Source: Lithospermum erythrorhizon
Lineage: Eukaryota; Streptophyta; Magnoliopsida; Boraginales; Boraginaceae
NCBI GenBank assembly: GCA_019722365.1
Contig: JADFUC010000208.1
Location: 62,001-126,000 of the forward strand
Length of the DNA: 64,000 bases
Reading direction: 5' to 3'
Made by a program: the position numbers and the translations under genes. Below are positions 1 through 12,188 of this stretch, piece by piece. The notes below the pieces were generated by a model. It was not told where the DNA came from and searched no databases. It worked only from the letters and a program-made list of their open reading frames with translations. The stretch's first letter is position 1, and every line of letters begins with the position of its first letter.

Positions 1-2096
1 AAATATCATTTAATAATTACAACTCCCTAACAGCCAACTATATCCTTTATTTCCCTTTATTGCTTACATCAATGATCCAATCAGTTAGTCCATAGATATA
101 GGCGCAAGTCTATTATACATACTCATCACTAGTCACAAGTCTATCAAGTTGCATATTTTGATGGTTAATTTTTGAAACAATGTATAAAGTCAATAGATTA
201 ATTACAATATTAAATAGTGTATTCAATGTAGCATAATTGATGGAACAAATGTATCACAAATATTATAAAGTAAACTGAGTGAGTAGAATCATGATACGAA
301 TTCTAAACTGACATAATTTGCAGCCTCCCTAAACTACCTCTACTACGAAATTCTATCACTTCAGACGACTCGAACTCCACACCTCTATAAAGACGCTAGA
401 AAGATCGACATTTAAAGATTCCCCACTTTACCACTGAATATACTCTCACAAATAATGTATTAACAATTATATCTTTTTTATTGATGAAGGTTGTATATGG
501 AAATACTGATAGATCTTTATCGAGTTTGAATTGGACCAAAGGCTTTATAGGATTTGACTTGAAAGCTCGACTGGGTGGTTCAAACATAATCTCAAACCTT
601 AATTTTAAACTCGAACAATTTCAACACATAAACCCAACTCTACTCAACCAATATTATGTATAATTATTAAATTAACAATGTGTATTAATATTATGTTTCA
701 ACTCTCAAAATATTACCTATAAGTATTAAATTAGTAATGTATATTATACATATATATTGACACATGAAAAATCACATTTTGTTAATGAAAATGCTCAAAT
801 TAAGATGGCATCGAGTGGAACCCAACAAGGGTTCGACTAGATTCGAAAATGTTTGACTCGACTTTGCAAATACTCATACACCTAATACACATTTCAAAGA
901 AACTTGATTCGATATAGACCCAAACAATAAGGTTGAGCCGATTTGATATTCGAATTTAATAATTATCCAACTCAGAAATTCAAACAAAGCACGATTCGTC
1001 TGGATTTACTCGTCGAGAAGTAAGATATTTGCCCTGTTAAAATAATCCTGCTGATTTCCAATAAAAATTCAAGAACAACATGGACAAGGAGGTAAACACT
1101 TTGAGTGTTTATTTTGTCTTAATGGCTAATATTACTGTTATAACCCCTACAACAAATGTGGATGTATGAGGCAAAGAATCGAACAATGAAATGGTAAACA
1201 ATATTCGAGACCTAATGAAATGGTTATTACCAGTAAAACCACCAATGCCCACTTTGTTTAACATGGTTTTTCCTACCTTTATATCCCATCAAGAATTCAA
1301 CTAGTAAAATTATCTGGACAAAAAAATATGATCATCACACAAATATATGAACAAAATTTACCACTAGTTTAAAAATACTATTTACGCTTTCTTATATATA
1401 TCGCGAATAATAAATATTATTTCAGACGTTAATTTATCAATTCGAAAATAAATTTACTTATAGTATTACATAGGTATCGACCCCACTAGCTCAAGTTTAG
1501 GCGGGAGAAATTCATAAACATCTTAGCATGTTGAATGTAGCTCTCAAAAGTACACTCACTTGATGGATCTTTCTTCACATGCATTCATTTGGATGGGTAG
1601 CACCAACGCCCCCAGCCTCCTAATTAATGTATCAAGTTGTCCCATAACGTCCATATCATAAAATTAACTGACATGTTCAATAAATTTTGTGTTGCAGTAC
1701 ATTTTTTGATGGACTTCATATATGGTTTGCAAGAGATAATGTTTTGGTTCAATCATCTCTTCACTTTGTTGTATGCTCCTCAATTATTGCAAAATAATTC
1801 TAGGTGATACTTAGATTAATCATTTGGGCACTCATATTATGTTCTGTATGAATGCAATGTTTATTTGTCAATAAGAATTATAGTGTAGTTCTTGAATTTT
1901 GGTTTTATGGGAACTTTTATTATTGGATAGTGTAGACAAGATTTGTAATGCGTAGAAATTTTTTATTATTATATGCGCACCAATACAATAAAATTCCTTT
2001 GGGAAAATCTTTCTAGGTACAAATAGTTATTTAGAAAAAGGTATTGAATTGTGGTGGAAAGAGACTGAAAAGGTGAGATCTTTTTAGGATTTTAGT
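1..2096. other. Upstream intergenic region
   Basis: AT-rich sequence with no gene that I can support. Short open frames at about 396-663 do not look coding. The stretch from about 520 to 1010 repeats variants of short TCGA-containing words, which resembles decayed repeat filler. The last 100 bases or so presumably hold the promoter and 5' UTR of the PDR gene that begins at 2097, but no clear TATA box stands out. Confidence 0.5.
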
Positions 2097-5000
2097 ATGG
2101 CTTCAGTGCTTTCTGGTGATGGTATTGGAAGGGCTTTATCATCTAGCAGGAGATCAAGTTTAGATACTAGAAGTTGGGCCTCTCATAGCATTAGAGATGG
2201 TTTTGTAGGACCTGGAGGAGACGTTTTTCATATAAGCAATAGAGAGAATAATGATGAGGAAGATTTGAAGTGGGCTGCTATTGAGAGGCTTCCAACTTAT
2301 GATAGGTTGAGGAAAGGACTTTTGAATAGAGTATTAGATAATGGAAAAGCTGTGCTTGAAGAGGTTGATGTTGCTCACCTTGGAATGCAAGATAAGAAGA
2401 TACTCATGGAAAGTATTTTGAAAGTTGTGGAAGAAGATAATGAGAAATTTCTTAGACGTCTCAGAGAGAGGATCGATAGGTGAGACAAAAACTCGAGAAA
2501 TTTGGAAAAATAGCACTAGTCGATTTTTTGCAAAATAGAAGCTGCATGGATAAATTTATTCAATTCCTTACGTTGAAGTTGAATTTGAGATTACTTGTAT
2601 GTCTTTGATGATTTTAAGCTTTTGTGTCAAACAGGGTTGCAGTTGATATTCCAAAAGTTGAAGTCCGATACGAACATTTGTCAATCGAGGGGGATGCACG
2701 TCTAGGATCCAGGGCACTTCCAACTTTATTGAATTCAGTTTTGAATGCGTTAGAGGTTAGCATATTGTTCCTTTGTCTGCAATGTTACTAATTGTGATAA
2801 TGTTTAAGGTATAGCTTTGGTTTATTAGTTTGAGATATCATGATATACATTCATTTTAACAATATGATATTCTTTGTTCTAAATGTTTACTTAATGTGAA
2901 TATTATTTTCTTCTATTCCATTCATCAGAAATCTCTAGGACATGTATATTGACCGTAGTAATAATAAAGAGCTCTAAATTTGTTTTGCTACAGGGATTTC
3001 TTGAGATCATTAAGCTATTCCCATCAAAGAAAAGGGCTGTCAAAATACTTCATGATTTGAGCGGAATAGTGAGGCCGTCCAGGTAGGCTTTGGAAATCTG
3101 TTTCTAGCTCTAAATAATTTAACATTTTAGTTTGAAAAGTTGAACATAGAACATATCTTTATTCTTCTCTAAGTAGGATATGGCCTTTGCCTTGATGAAC
3201 TGACGAAAATTCAACTTATGTGACATTCCTACATACAATACTCCTAGTCTCCTACCTTCCCGAAGATCAAATTCTAAGTTGTGTACTGTTGTGTTGCTTA
3301 GGATGACTCTTCTTCTTGGGCCTCCAGGTTTGGGGAAAACTACTCTATTGAAAGCCCTCTCCGGAGCGCTGGATAAAGAACTCAGAGTTTGTCTTTATCT
3401 ATCAATTAATTATGATTATAACATAATTTATTTGTTTCTATCCTTGTTTGTTCTTTTCACTTGGAACCTTTTTCATGACTTCTTCAATTGGATAGGTTAC
3501 TGGAAGAGTCACATATTGTGGTCATGAAATGTCTGAATTCGTTCTTCAAAGAACTTGTGCCTATATTAGCCAGCATGACCTTCATCATGGAGAAATGACA
3601 GTGAGGGAAACATTAGATTTTGCTGGGCGTTGCTTAGGTGTTGGAACCAGATATGAACTTCTATCCGAATTATCAAGACGAGAAAGAGCAGCAGGAATAA
3701 AACCTGATGCTGATGTAGATGCTTTTATGAAAGCTACAGCAATGGCTGGTCAAGCATCTAGTTTGGTTACGGATTATGTTCTTAAGGTCTGTTTCCTAAT
3801 CACTAAAGGATTCAGCAGTACATTTCATTATCGAAGTACCCAATTAGGCATATTAATTGTACTCACTTGGGAAAATTGACAGATACTTGGGTTGGATATA
3901 TGTGCTGATATAGTGGTGGGTGATGAGATGAGACGAGGCATATCTGGAGGAGAGAAGAAGCGTCTCACTTCAGGTGGGTAGAAAGGGTCTGATTGAATCC
4001 GAAATCTCTAGTAGTGATTTCTTCAGTCAACCCCTCTTTTCTGTATTTTGTTCTACAATGCTAATCGTTGTTCATCAAATGAATGCAGGAGAAATGTTGG
4101 TTGGTCCTGCCAAAGTTTTCTTCATGGATGAAATTTCAACAGGTCTTGACAGTTCAACAACATATCAAATTATCAAGCATATGAGGCAAATGGTTCATGT
4201 TATGGATGTGACAATGACAGTTTCTCTTCTTCAACCTACACCTGAAACATTCGAACTTTTTGATGATATCATCTTGCTTTCAGAGGGAAAAATTTGCTAT
4301 CAAGGTCCTCGCGAGAATGTTCTTGAGTTTTTTGAAAGTGTAGGTTTTAGATGCCCAGAAAGAAAAGGAGTAGCGGACTTCCTTCAGGAAGTCACTTCCA
4401 TGAAAGACCAAAAGCAGTACTGGTATAAACAGAATGAACCTTATCAATATATATCTGCAGCTGAATTTGCAGAACGCTTTGGAACTTTCCACATTGGTCA
4501 GAAACTTGTTGAGGATCTTCTTGTTCCTTTTGATAGATCTACCACCCATCCAGCTGCATTGGTGACTGATAAGAATGGTATCTCTAATGTAGATATTTTT
4601 AAAGCATGTTTGTCTAGGGAATGGCTGCTGATGAAGCGCAACTCCTTCTTGTATATATTCAAGACCACCCAGATCACCATCATGTCAATCATTGCCTTCA
4701 CAGTGTTCTATAGAACAGAAATGAAATCTGGCCAATTGAAAGATGGGGGAAAATTTTATGGTGCACTGTTTTTCAGCCTCATTAGTGTGATGTTCAACGG
4801 TGTAAGTGAGATGGCACTGACTGTAATGAGACTGCCAGTATTCTTTAAACAGAGAGATTCTTTATTCTACCCTGCTTGGGCTTTTGCTCTCCCGATTTGG
4901 CTTCTAAGAATTCCCCTCTCTCTTGCGGAATCACTAATATGGGTTCTTCTTACTTACTACACCATAGGATTTGCACCTGCTGCTAGTAGGTATGCCTTCA

Positions 5001-7733
5001 AAATTTGATTATCATCAAATACGCATTTATAAGTTTGAAGTGATGTAGCTGAAAGGAATGTAGAATTCATTGTCGTCTTTCAGGTTATTCCGCCAATTAT
5101 TGGCATTTTTTGCTCTGCATCAGATGGCTTTATCTCTCTTCCGTACAATTGGTGCAATAGGAAGGACGGAAGTTGTTGCCTACACCTTAGGGACTTTTAC
5201 TCTGTTGATGGTGTTTGTTCTTGGTGGTTTCATTATTTCTAAAGGTCGGTTTAAGATTCTATACTGATCTTTGTTTTCATAACAAAAAGAGTAGGAACTT
5301 TGCTACTGCATTGGCATTTTGTTGTTGCTCTTATACAGCCTTGAGTAAGTTATTTTCCTTCAATTCCTTAAAGGTATGTGATAACTAAAAATATTTAACT
5401 CTATCTGGTGCAGATGATATTGCACCATGGGTGATATGGGGTTTTTATATTTCTCCTATGATGTATGGACAGAATGCTTTAGCCATTAATGAATTTCTGG
5501 ATGAAAGATGGAGTACTGTGAGCTCTACTTCTAATTTTTCATTTATTTATCAAGGGAACAAACGGCTTCTCCCTCCTTGACTGATAATCTGAAGACCCGT
5601 TACCTTTTTTTTTTCCAGCCAAATATTGATCCAACATTTCCACAGCCAACAGTTGGAAAGGTTCTTCTTGCTTTAAGAGGCATGTATCAGGATGAATATA
5701 TGTATTGGATATGCGTAGCTGCGCTCTTTGGATTTTCAATTCTGTTCAACTTCTTCTTTATTATAGCCCTGACTTACCTAAACCGTAAGATTTTCTTTAT
5801 CATCCATTCTTCTAGTTGCATACTTTTAATTCTGGTTTTAACGATCATATGAAACTTAAATACAGCTTTTGGTGATTCAAAATCTGTAATTGAGGAAGAA
5901 GATGATAAATCCAAGGAACGAAAGGAGGAAATTTCCAATTCCAAAGGGTCGATAGAGACTTCAGCATCTCCACCTTCAATAGGCGAAGGTATCCTTCATG
6001 ATACATATTTCATATATGAATCTACACCTGCATGATATATGACCTGTATTTTTGCTTATTCCCATGTTTCCATCAACTTTAAAATTCCTATGTTCTTTTA
6101 AAGAATGTTCAGTGGAAAAAAGTATCTTTTCTTTTCTTTTTATAAAGCAAGTGGATACAGTTACAGGTATGGCTGTTGCAAGCACTCCAGAACAGAACAT
6201 GTTAACTGAACAACCCAAAATTAGTAAGGGAGGAATGGTGCTTCCTTTCCAGCCCCTGTCACTTGTATTCAATCACGTGAATTACTCAGAGATTAAAGAA
6301 GGTACCAATCCTGCTACATGGATGCTTGAAATCAGTACTCCGACAGTTGAGACCCAACTCGATATCAACTTTGCTGACATTTATTCCAAATCTCATCTGT
6401 ATCGGTATTACACTGCACATATTGTCCATTGTCATATTTATATTCTTTCTTCTGAGCCTATATTTGAATAACCCTCAATTCCACCTTCTCATAGGAGTAA
6501 TCAGGATATCATTAGAGAACTCAGCATTCCGGCTCCAGGGTCAAAAGACCTATATTTTCCAACAAAATACTCCCAAACATTCATGACACAGTGTAAGGCC
6601 TGCTTCTGGAAACAAAATTTATCATATTGGAGGCATCCGCAGTTCAACACCGTCAGAATTTTATTGACTACAATTATTGGAATTATATTTGGAGCAATTT
6701 ATTGGAATAAAGGAGATAAACTGTGAGTCATTTTGGACTTTAGGTTAAGCATGATCTTAAGAGTGTTTAGCCAAGAACATATATTTATATAATTTAATTG
6801 TAACAGGTCAAAACAACAAGAGCTAATGAATATAGTAGGAGGTATGTACTCTGTTATTATGTTTCTTGGGGGAACAAATACTTCGTCTGTACAATCTGTT
6901 GTGTCCGTGGAAAGAACAGTATTCTATCGTGAAAAGGCAGCAGGCATGTATTCAGCGTTGCCTTATGCTTTTGCCCAGGTACAAAAGTCTCCAACCTCTG
7001 CATCATTTGACATTTTTACTTGTGTTACCAATTTACTGATATACTTTTGTATGTCCTGTAGGTGGCAATAGAAATAATTTATGTTGCTGTCCAGACGTTC
7101 ATCTATAGTCTTCTTCTTTACTCAATGATTTGGTTTCATTGGGAAGCTGTCAAGTTCTTGTGGTTCTATTATTATATGTTTATGTGCTTTGCTTATTTCT
7201 CATTGTATGGAATGATGCTTGTGGCGCTCACTCCAAATTATCCGATTGCTGCAATTACCATGACTTTCTTCCTGAACTTTTGGAACTTATTCTCTGGTTT
7301 TATGATCTCCAGAATGGTTAGTGACTCCTCACTTACAAATGATTTGACATTTATTTCTGAGATCACCTTTTCTAAGATGATCCAACATTACATTTAAAAC
7401 AATTGTAAAATGTGATTACTCTTTCCAACCCACAATTCTTGTTGTGATTTGTGAAAATTACAGGACATTCCAATATGGTGGAGGTGGTACTACTGGGCTT
7501 CTCCACCATCCTGGACGATATATGGCCTCGTGACATCCCAAATTGGTGACAAAACTGATCTTGTTCAAGTGCCAATTCTAGGTGATATTTCAATAAAGGC
7601 ATATCTTAAGATGTTTATGGGGTTTGATTACGATTTTCTTGGATCTGTTGCTATTGCTCATGTTGCCTGGGTACTCCTCTTTAGCTTTGTGTTCGCTTAC
7701 AGCATCAAGTTCTTCAATTTTCAGAAGAGATGA
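2097..7733 (+). CDS. PDR-type ABCG transporter lacking the second nucleotide-binding domain
   Basis: Full-size plant ABCG (pleiotropic drug resistance) transporters pump hydrophobic compounds across the plasma membrane in an NBD1-TMD1-NBD2-TMD2 order. Exons read: 2097-2479, 2635-2755, 2994-3082, 3302-3386, 3496-3786, 3883-3973, 4089-4989, 5084-5244, 5414-5517, 5619-5784, 5866-5988, 6167-6404, 6495-6722, 6807-6978, 7062-7316, 7464-7733. All junctions are GT-AG and in phase, giving about 1225 residues; family members usually have about 1420-1450. NBD1 is complete: Walker [10 protein letters not shown] (204-212), signature ISGGE (343-347), Walker B VFFMDE (363-368). TMD1 and TMD2 are present, ending in the usual FNFQKR. 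In exon 12 the text runs from FNHVNY, which normally precedes NBD2, straight into [11 protein letters not shown], which normally follows it. The roughly 220-250 residues of NBD2 are absent with the frame kept. The gene could be a recent pseudogene, a new architecture or an assembly collapse. Confidence 0.9.
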
Positions 7734-8069
7734 TAATAATTAAAGTGTGCATAGTGAGAAAGTTGTAGACAGCAATAGAGGTATTTACAGTTAGCAGAAG
7801 CTGAGAGCTGATTTGATTGTATTTCTGTTCTTGTAATAACATTAACTTATCATGTTCCAGGTCGATATTACCCTATATATGTTATTATGTTCATACTTCT
7901 TTGTTGTACTCCATTTGCTCCTTGTTTCCTTACCACCTTTATCCCATTAATTGAAATATTTTCCTTGTTTTATATTTTCATGAGTTATTGCACTGGTTAG
8001 ATCCTTAAGCATTATGTCTCTTACGGTTCTTAAACATTTTGTCTTCTTCCTGAGGACTTCCCTTAAGAG

Positions 8070-8200
8070 ATCTATTAGCTTTCATTATGACTTTCTAGGT
8101 TTTGTTTCTATCGCTCGTATTTTCTGGGCAATCTACTTCTGCTTTGTTTTCGGTATGGCATTAAGTTCCTTAATTTTCAGAAGAGAAGAAAGTGTTTGAA
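8070..8200 (+). pseudogene. Remnant of the last exon of a second PDR transporter
   Basis: About 340 bp after the PDR stop, an open frame (8014-8199) encodes HYDFLGFVSIARIFW and ends in SSLIFRREE. This parallels the last 40 residues of the upstream gene ([15 protein letters not shown] to FNFQKR). Similarity is also visible at the DNA level. No upstream PDR exons are attached, so this is the 3' scrap of a tandem copy. Confidence 0.7.
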
Positions 8201-8546
8201 GGTGGTTTGTAACCATATATTTACACCTAATAATGATTTGGGCACAATGCTGATTTGGGCACAATGCGGATTATTCTGTTCTAATTTACACAAGCTGAAG
8301 AGCTGTTTGTGAGACAGTTCTAACAGTAACAATTTGTTTAGATGAAGCTTTTGATTGATCATTTCTGTGGTTTCCCAAAACATCGAATATAATCAATCAA
8401 AAAATATGGTATGATATTAGGAAATGAATACATGTGTTATAAAAAAAGGTTAGCGTCAAACAAATTGGAATTTAAAAAGAAATCCACCATAGAAGTAAAG
8501 TTTGTTAAACAATGAGTATGCAAAGTTGAGCTGTTCATTTATGTGT

Positions 8547-9441
8547 TCAGCTGGTTGGACCTATAATCTTGCTGAGCTCCTCCAGCTTCTTCATTCTCAA
8601 GCTCTCGCTTTGCTTCACCAACTGTTCGGGTGAAAAGGCAATGAAGGTAAATCTGTAAGTATTTCTTCTGTTGAAAACAGATCAAGAGGTGACATTGTTT
8701 TTCAGTGAAATCAAGATCACCTCGATTAGGGCGTTGGTCAGCTGAGTTTTTTCATTGTTCTTTTCCTGGAAAGCCTCTAGGATGTCCTTGTATTCTTTCT
8801 CCTGTTAGTGTCATAGTACATATTATGGTAGTACTGCATTGTTAAAAGGCATACCTTCTTCTGTCTTTCTTCATATGCTAGAGTTTTCGAGTATTGTTGT
8901 GTACCTTCTTTTGGCAGGTTTGTCCCAGTAACTTAACTTCGCGATTGACAGCATCAACTTTTTTGCGCATCAGTGCCACTTCCTTTCTCATTGGATCTGA
9001 AAATGCTTCTAACTCCTGTCAACATTATAATCAGTGAAACTGGGTGTAAGCATGTATTGGAAGGAATACTCGAGGACAAAACGAGGTATACTCGAGGACC
9101 TTATCCCACGTTGATTATGCAAACGTTCAAGAAGTTGCTGCACTTTAGTTGATACAAACACAGTTTTCTGTACATGATGTGCATTTTCCTGTATGGAGAA
9201 TGCATAGATGATTTGTTAGACTAACCTCCCAGACTTGTGCCAAACGCTTAGTTGCTTCCTCTGCGCGAGTAAGTTGAGATTCTACCTTCACTTTCACCTC
9301 CATCTTCTTCTTTTCGATCTGTTCTTCTCTAGCTTGAAACGAAGCAATTGCCAGTTTCGAAATATCTTCCCCCTCGTTATCCTCAGTCGATAACCTTCCA
9401 CTGCTCCCAAAACTCGCAAGGTTCTTCATCGCAGAATCCAT
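8547..9441 (-). CDS. RAB6-interacting golgin-like coiled-coil protein (DUF662 family)
   Basis: Four exons on the minus strand: 9226-9441, 8905-9015, 8721-8801 and 8547-8621, all GT-AG and in phase, giving 160 residues. The protein is charged and mostly coiled coil. Recognisable blocks are ASFQAREEQIEKKKMEVK, then DPMRKEVALMRKKVD, then LLGQTCQKKEKEYKDILEAF, then SESLRMKKLEELSKII near the C-terminus. This order is that of the plant family annotated as 'transcriptional activator DUF662' or 'RAB6-interacting golgin'; the function in plants is poorly known. The start at 9441 (MDSAMKN) is preferred, but an in-frame ATG at 9540 would add 33 residues. Known members usually carry a longer N-terminal part, so an upstream exon may be missed. 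The gene lies tail to tail with the PDR transporter. Confidence 0.8.
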
Positions 9442-10300
9442 GTATACCTCCACTTTTATTGCTTTGTGTTCTGAATTACAATGCAACAACTCAATCTCCT
9501 TTCCCCCTTTTGTACTGTTTACTTCTTGTATTGCTTTCAATTCAATGTTCTTTATTTATCCCTTCCTTTTGAATCAATTTCTTGTAAAGCAACAACTTTA
9601 ATATTGATTCTGACAATGTTCACAACTCATATTCAGTCTCAAAATGTTGTTGTCTGGTTTGTTATGGTTGAGTTAGCAATTGTAAAATGAGGACCATGAA
9701 GCTTTTCTTGCAACCAAAGCAAGTTTGTTACCTTTGGGACAATTTAAATGTAGTGTAAGATGCAAGGAAAAACTTAACCATCTTATGATAGGAGATGTTC
9801 TTTATTTAGGTGAAATTACACGTGAATTTCCACTACTGGAGCCTAGAGACTGCATACACACAAAAACATAAGAGGATCGCTCATAACATTTTATTGAATC
9901 TTTGTTTCTTGTGTATTGAAAGGAAAAAAATCCTACAAGAACCATCTATTTATATTTAACATAATCCAACTATTGTCATAATTCTCGATCTTTGTTAAAT
10001 GCTGATATTAAAATCTTACATACAACATTTTAGGTGTCGGATAATAATCAAATTGCTAAAATCCTAAAACTTTTGAACACATACCGCATAAGTGTGTAAA
10101 CCAAATATGAGAAAATTAAAAATCATACTAGCCCTAATTTAAGGTAATCATTAGATACTACATCTAAACTTAAATATGGGAAACTAAATTGACTTATACT
10201 ACGTATGTTATAAAAACTAGTAGCAACACTTGATGTAGAATAACATGAATATAGATATTTTTTTAAAATTACCACCTTTCCCAAACTATGAACTAAATGG
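9442..10300. other. Intergenic region between golgin-like gene and Tat element
   Basis: AT-rich. It presumably contains the promoter and 5' UTR of the minus-strand golgin-like gene in its first few hundred bases. I see no other gene or clear repeat here. Confidence 0.4.
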
Positions 10301-10708
10301 TGTAATTGATTTATTTTATCACGGCTCAAGAAAGTTATTAACGAATTGCCTCGCCCATGCATCTACGCCAACCAAAATTTCTCTCTTGGGATAATCCGAC
10401 ACTTGTCACCCCTCAAAGAACTTAGTAAGTGCAGTGGTCTTTCAGATCCCTATAAATACTACAACATTCATTTTAAGTAGAAAGTTAATGTCATTTTGTC
10501 TCCTACATCTTTATTACCCTCTTAAATACCGCATACTAATCCTTGATCGTCGGAGTATCAGGTCCACGTGGCGAGACAGACATACTGCATCTACCTGCAT
10601 CGAACCATATCAACTCGCTACACTCATATCTCAGAAAGTCCAGATAGTGAGTCACAGGTTTCAAGTACTCACTCACGAACCAAATAAGCTCAGAAAACTG
10701 ATGCATCA
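10301..10708 (+). repeat. 5' LTR of Tat element
   Basis: Starts TGTAATTGATTTATTTTATC and ends GATGCATCA, directly before the primer-binding site. It contains a TATA-like CCTATAAATACT near 10449. It aligns with the 3' LTR along its length but lacks a block of about 60 bp found there around 20285-20350. Confidence 0.85.
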
Positions 10709-10710
10709 TT

Positions 10711-10730
10711 TGGCGCCGTCTGTGGGGACC
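10711..10730 (+). other. Primer-binding site of Tat element
   Basis: TGGCGCCGTCTGTGGGGACC lies two bases after the 5' LTR. This form starting TGGCGCCGT is common in plant Tat/Ogre-type elements. I have not matched it to a specific tRNA. Confidence 0.75.
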
Positions 10731-11139
10731 CAAAGATCCCATTCAATGTATATAACTGACAACAACAACCTAACGAAGCGCCCGCATGTTGATTACCAAC
10801 ACCCGCCTCACCCCCTCAAGTCAGCATTCCAACAAGCATATTTCAAGCAAGAGTGTGCGGTGACAAATAGGAGCGAGGCTCACAAGAGTACACGAGGTCA
10901 CGACATGAGACCCAACACTCTCAGGAGAACGATGAGTACGGTGAGTCACCGTCAGACCGGGCAAGACGACGCCAATAGCACTCAACTGCATTGAGGTAAA
11001 ATAAGTCCGCAGACTTCTCACAGTGCTCGTACCTCAAGTGACCCAATCAGAAGGCCCTACAACAAATTGAATGACTTGAAAAGGTGATGCCTCGGTCATC
11101 TCAAAGAAAGCTCGGCCCTATCAAGAACAACGACCAAGA

Positions 11140-12188
11140 TGCCTTTTCTCGGATCGGCGGATAGCGTCAGACACGAACGTGGTTCAATTCCACCTGGGCC
11201 CAACTCCTCTTCACGTGGAAACGGAGATCCATTAACATTTGAAGGGGTTCATTGCACACATGACTATAACATTAAAGGCATTTCCACATAGCTTGATGGG
11301 CAAAGCTCTGGATTGGTACATGGAGTTACCATTAAAGTCCATCGACTTATACCAAGCCACGGCGGACGTCTTTATCGCCAATTTTGGTACGACGATTCAA
11401 ACTATGCAAGACGAACGTATCTTGATGGACATAAAGCAAAACGCGAATGAGTCAGCCGAAAGGCTAATAATAAGCTTATATAATGACCTTCGCTTTTAGC
11501 ATCCCACTACGGATGACAAGGTCGCTTACATGGCATTTTTTAATGGCTTAGCTTATGGGAAGCTAAAAAAGGCTTTGTTGGTAAAGACCCCCCTCTCGAA
11601 AGATGCATTAACCAAAGAGGTTAAACAGCACATCGAGTTGGAGGAGCTTAAAAAGAAAGCAAGTCAAAGTACCGACCTTCGGGAAACGGTGCTAAAGAAG
11701 GATAGACCAAGGTCACCAAGAAGACCTCCGGTCTGGGAGAGGATACAACGCGACAGGGGGCAAACCTCGCGAAAAAGACTGCACTCACCCCCACCTCCTC
11801 CAAGGGGCTTGGTGCGCTTTAACCAACACCGAACCCAAGAGGATCACCACCGGCGAACCCCCCTGAGGGTTTCCATATCTGAGGTGTTCTCCCAAGTTCA
11901 AGACAAGAACCTCTTACCCAAACCCGCTCGAATGCGTGGGGCACCAGGGAAGAGAGACAAGAACAAATATTGTGAATACCACCGAGAACACGGTCATGAT
12001 ACGAATGAATGCAGAATTTTAAAGGCGGAAATCGAGAAGCTAATCAAGCGAGGTTACTTGAGGGAGTTTGTAGGCCAAGACAAAGGAGGGCCACAAAGGC
12101 GCGGTTACAGTCCACCCCGCGACCGCGATCGCAACAACCGAACGCGACGTGAGAAAAACAATCTCCGCCCCCTAGAATCACATGCCGA
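11140..12188 (+). pseudogene. gag of Tat element (broken)
   Basis: Capsid-like text from about 11239 (GKALDWYMELP and a DERILMDIKQ segment) is interrupted by a TAG at 11497. It resumes to a basic, proline-rich part and a CxxH...HxxxxC zinc-knuckle-like motif (YCEYHREHGHDTNECRIL, about 11968-12021) typical of Tat gag. A frame change at about 12180 separates it from the protease frame, which starts near IDTISGG at 12189. Confidence 0.8.

Noticed and set aside
396..663. Overlapping open frames on both strands at 396-663
   Set aside because: Short, overlapping each other, no recognisable domain, no splice context; looks like chance frames in repeat-like sequence.
9348..9690. Plus-strand ORFs over the golgin-like gene start
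   Set aside because: They are shadows of, or lie upstream of, the minus-strand coiled-coil gene, which has clear family blocks and splice sites.
10434..10994. 186-residue plus-strand ORF spanning the 5' LTR and primer site
   Set aside because: It crosses the LTR/PBS boundary and has no domain; chance ORF in the Tat element.
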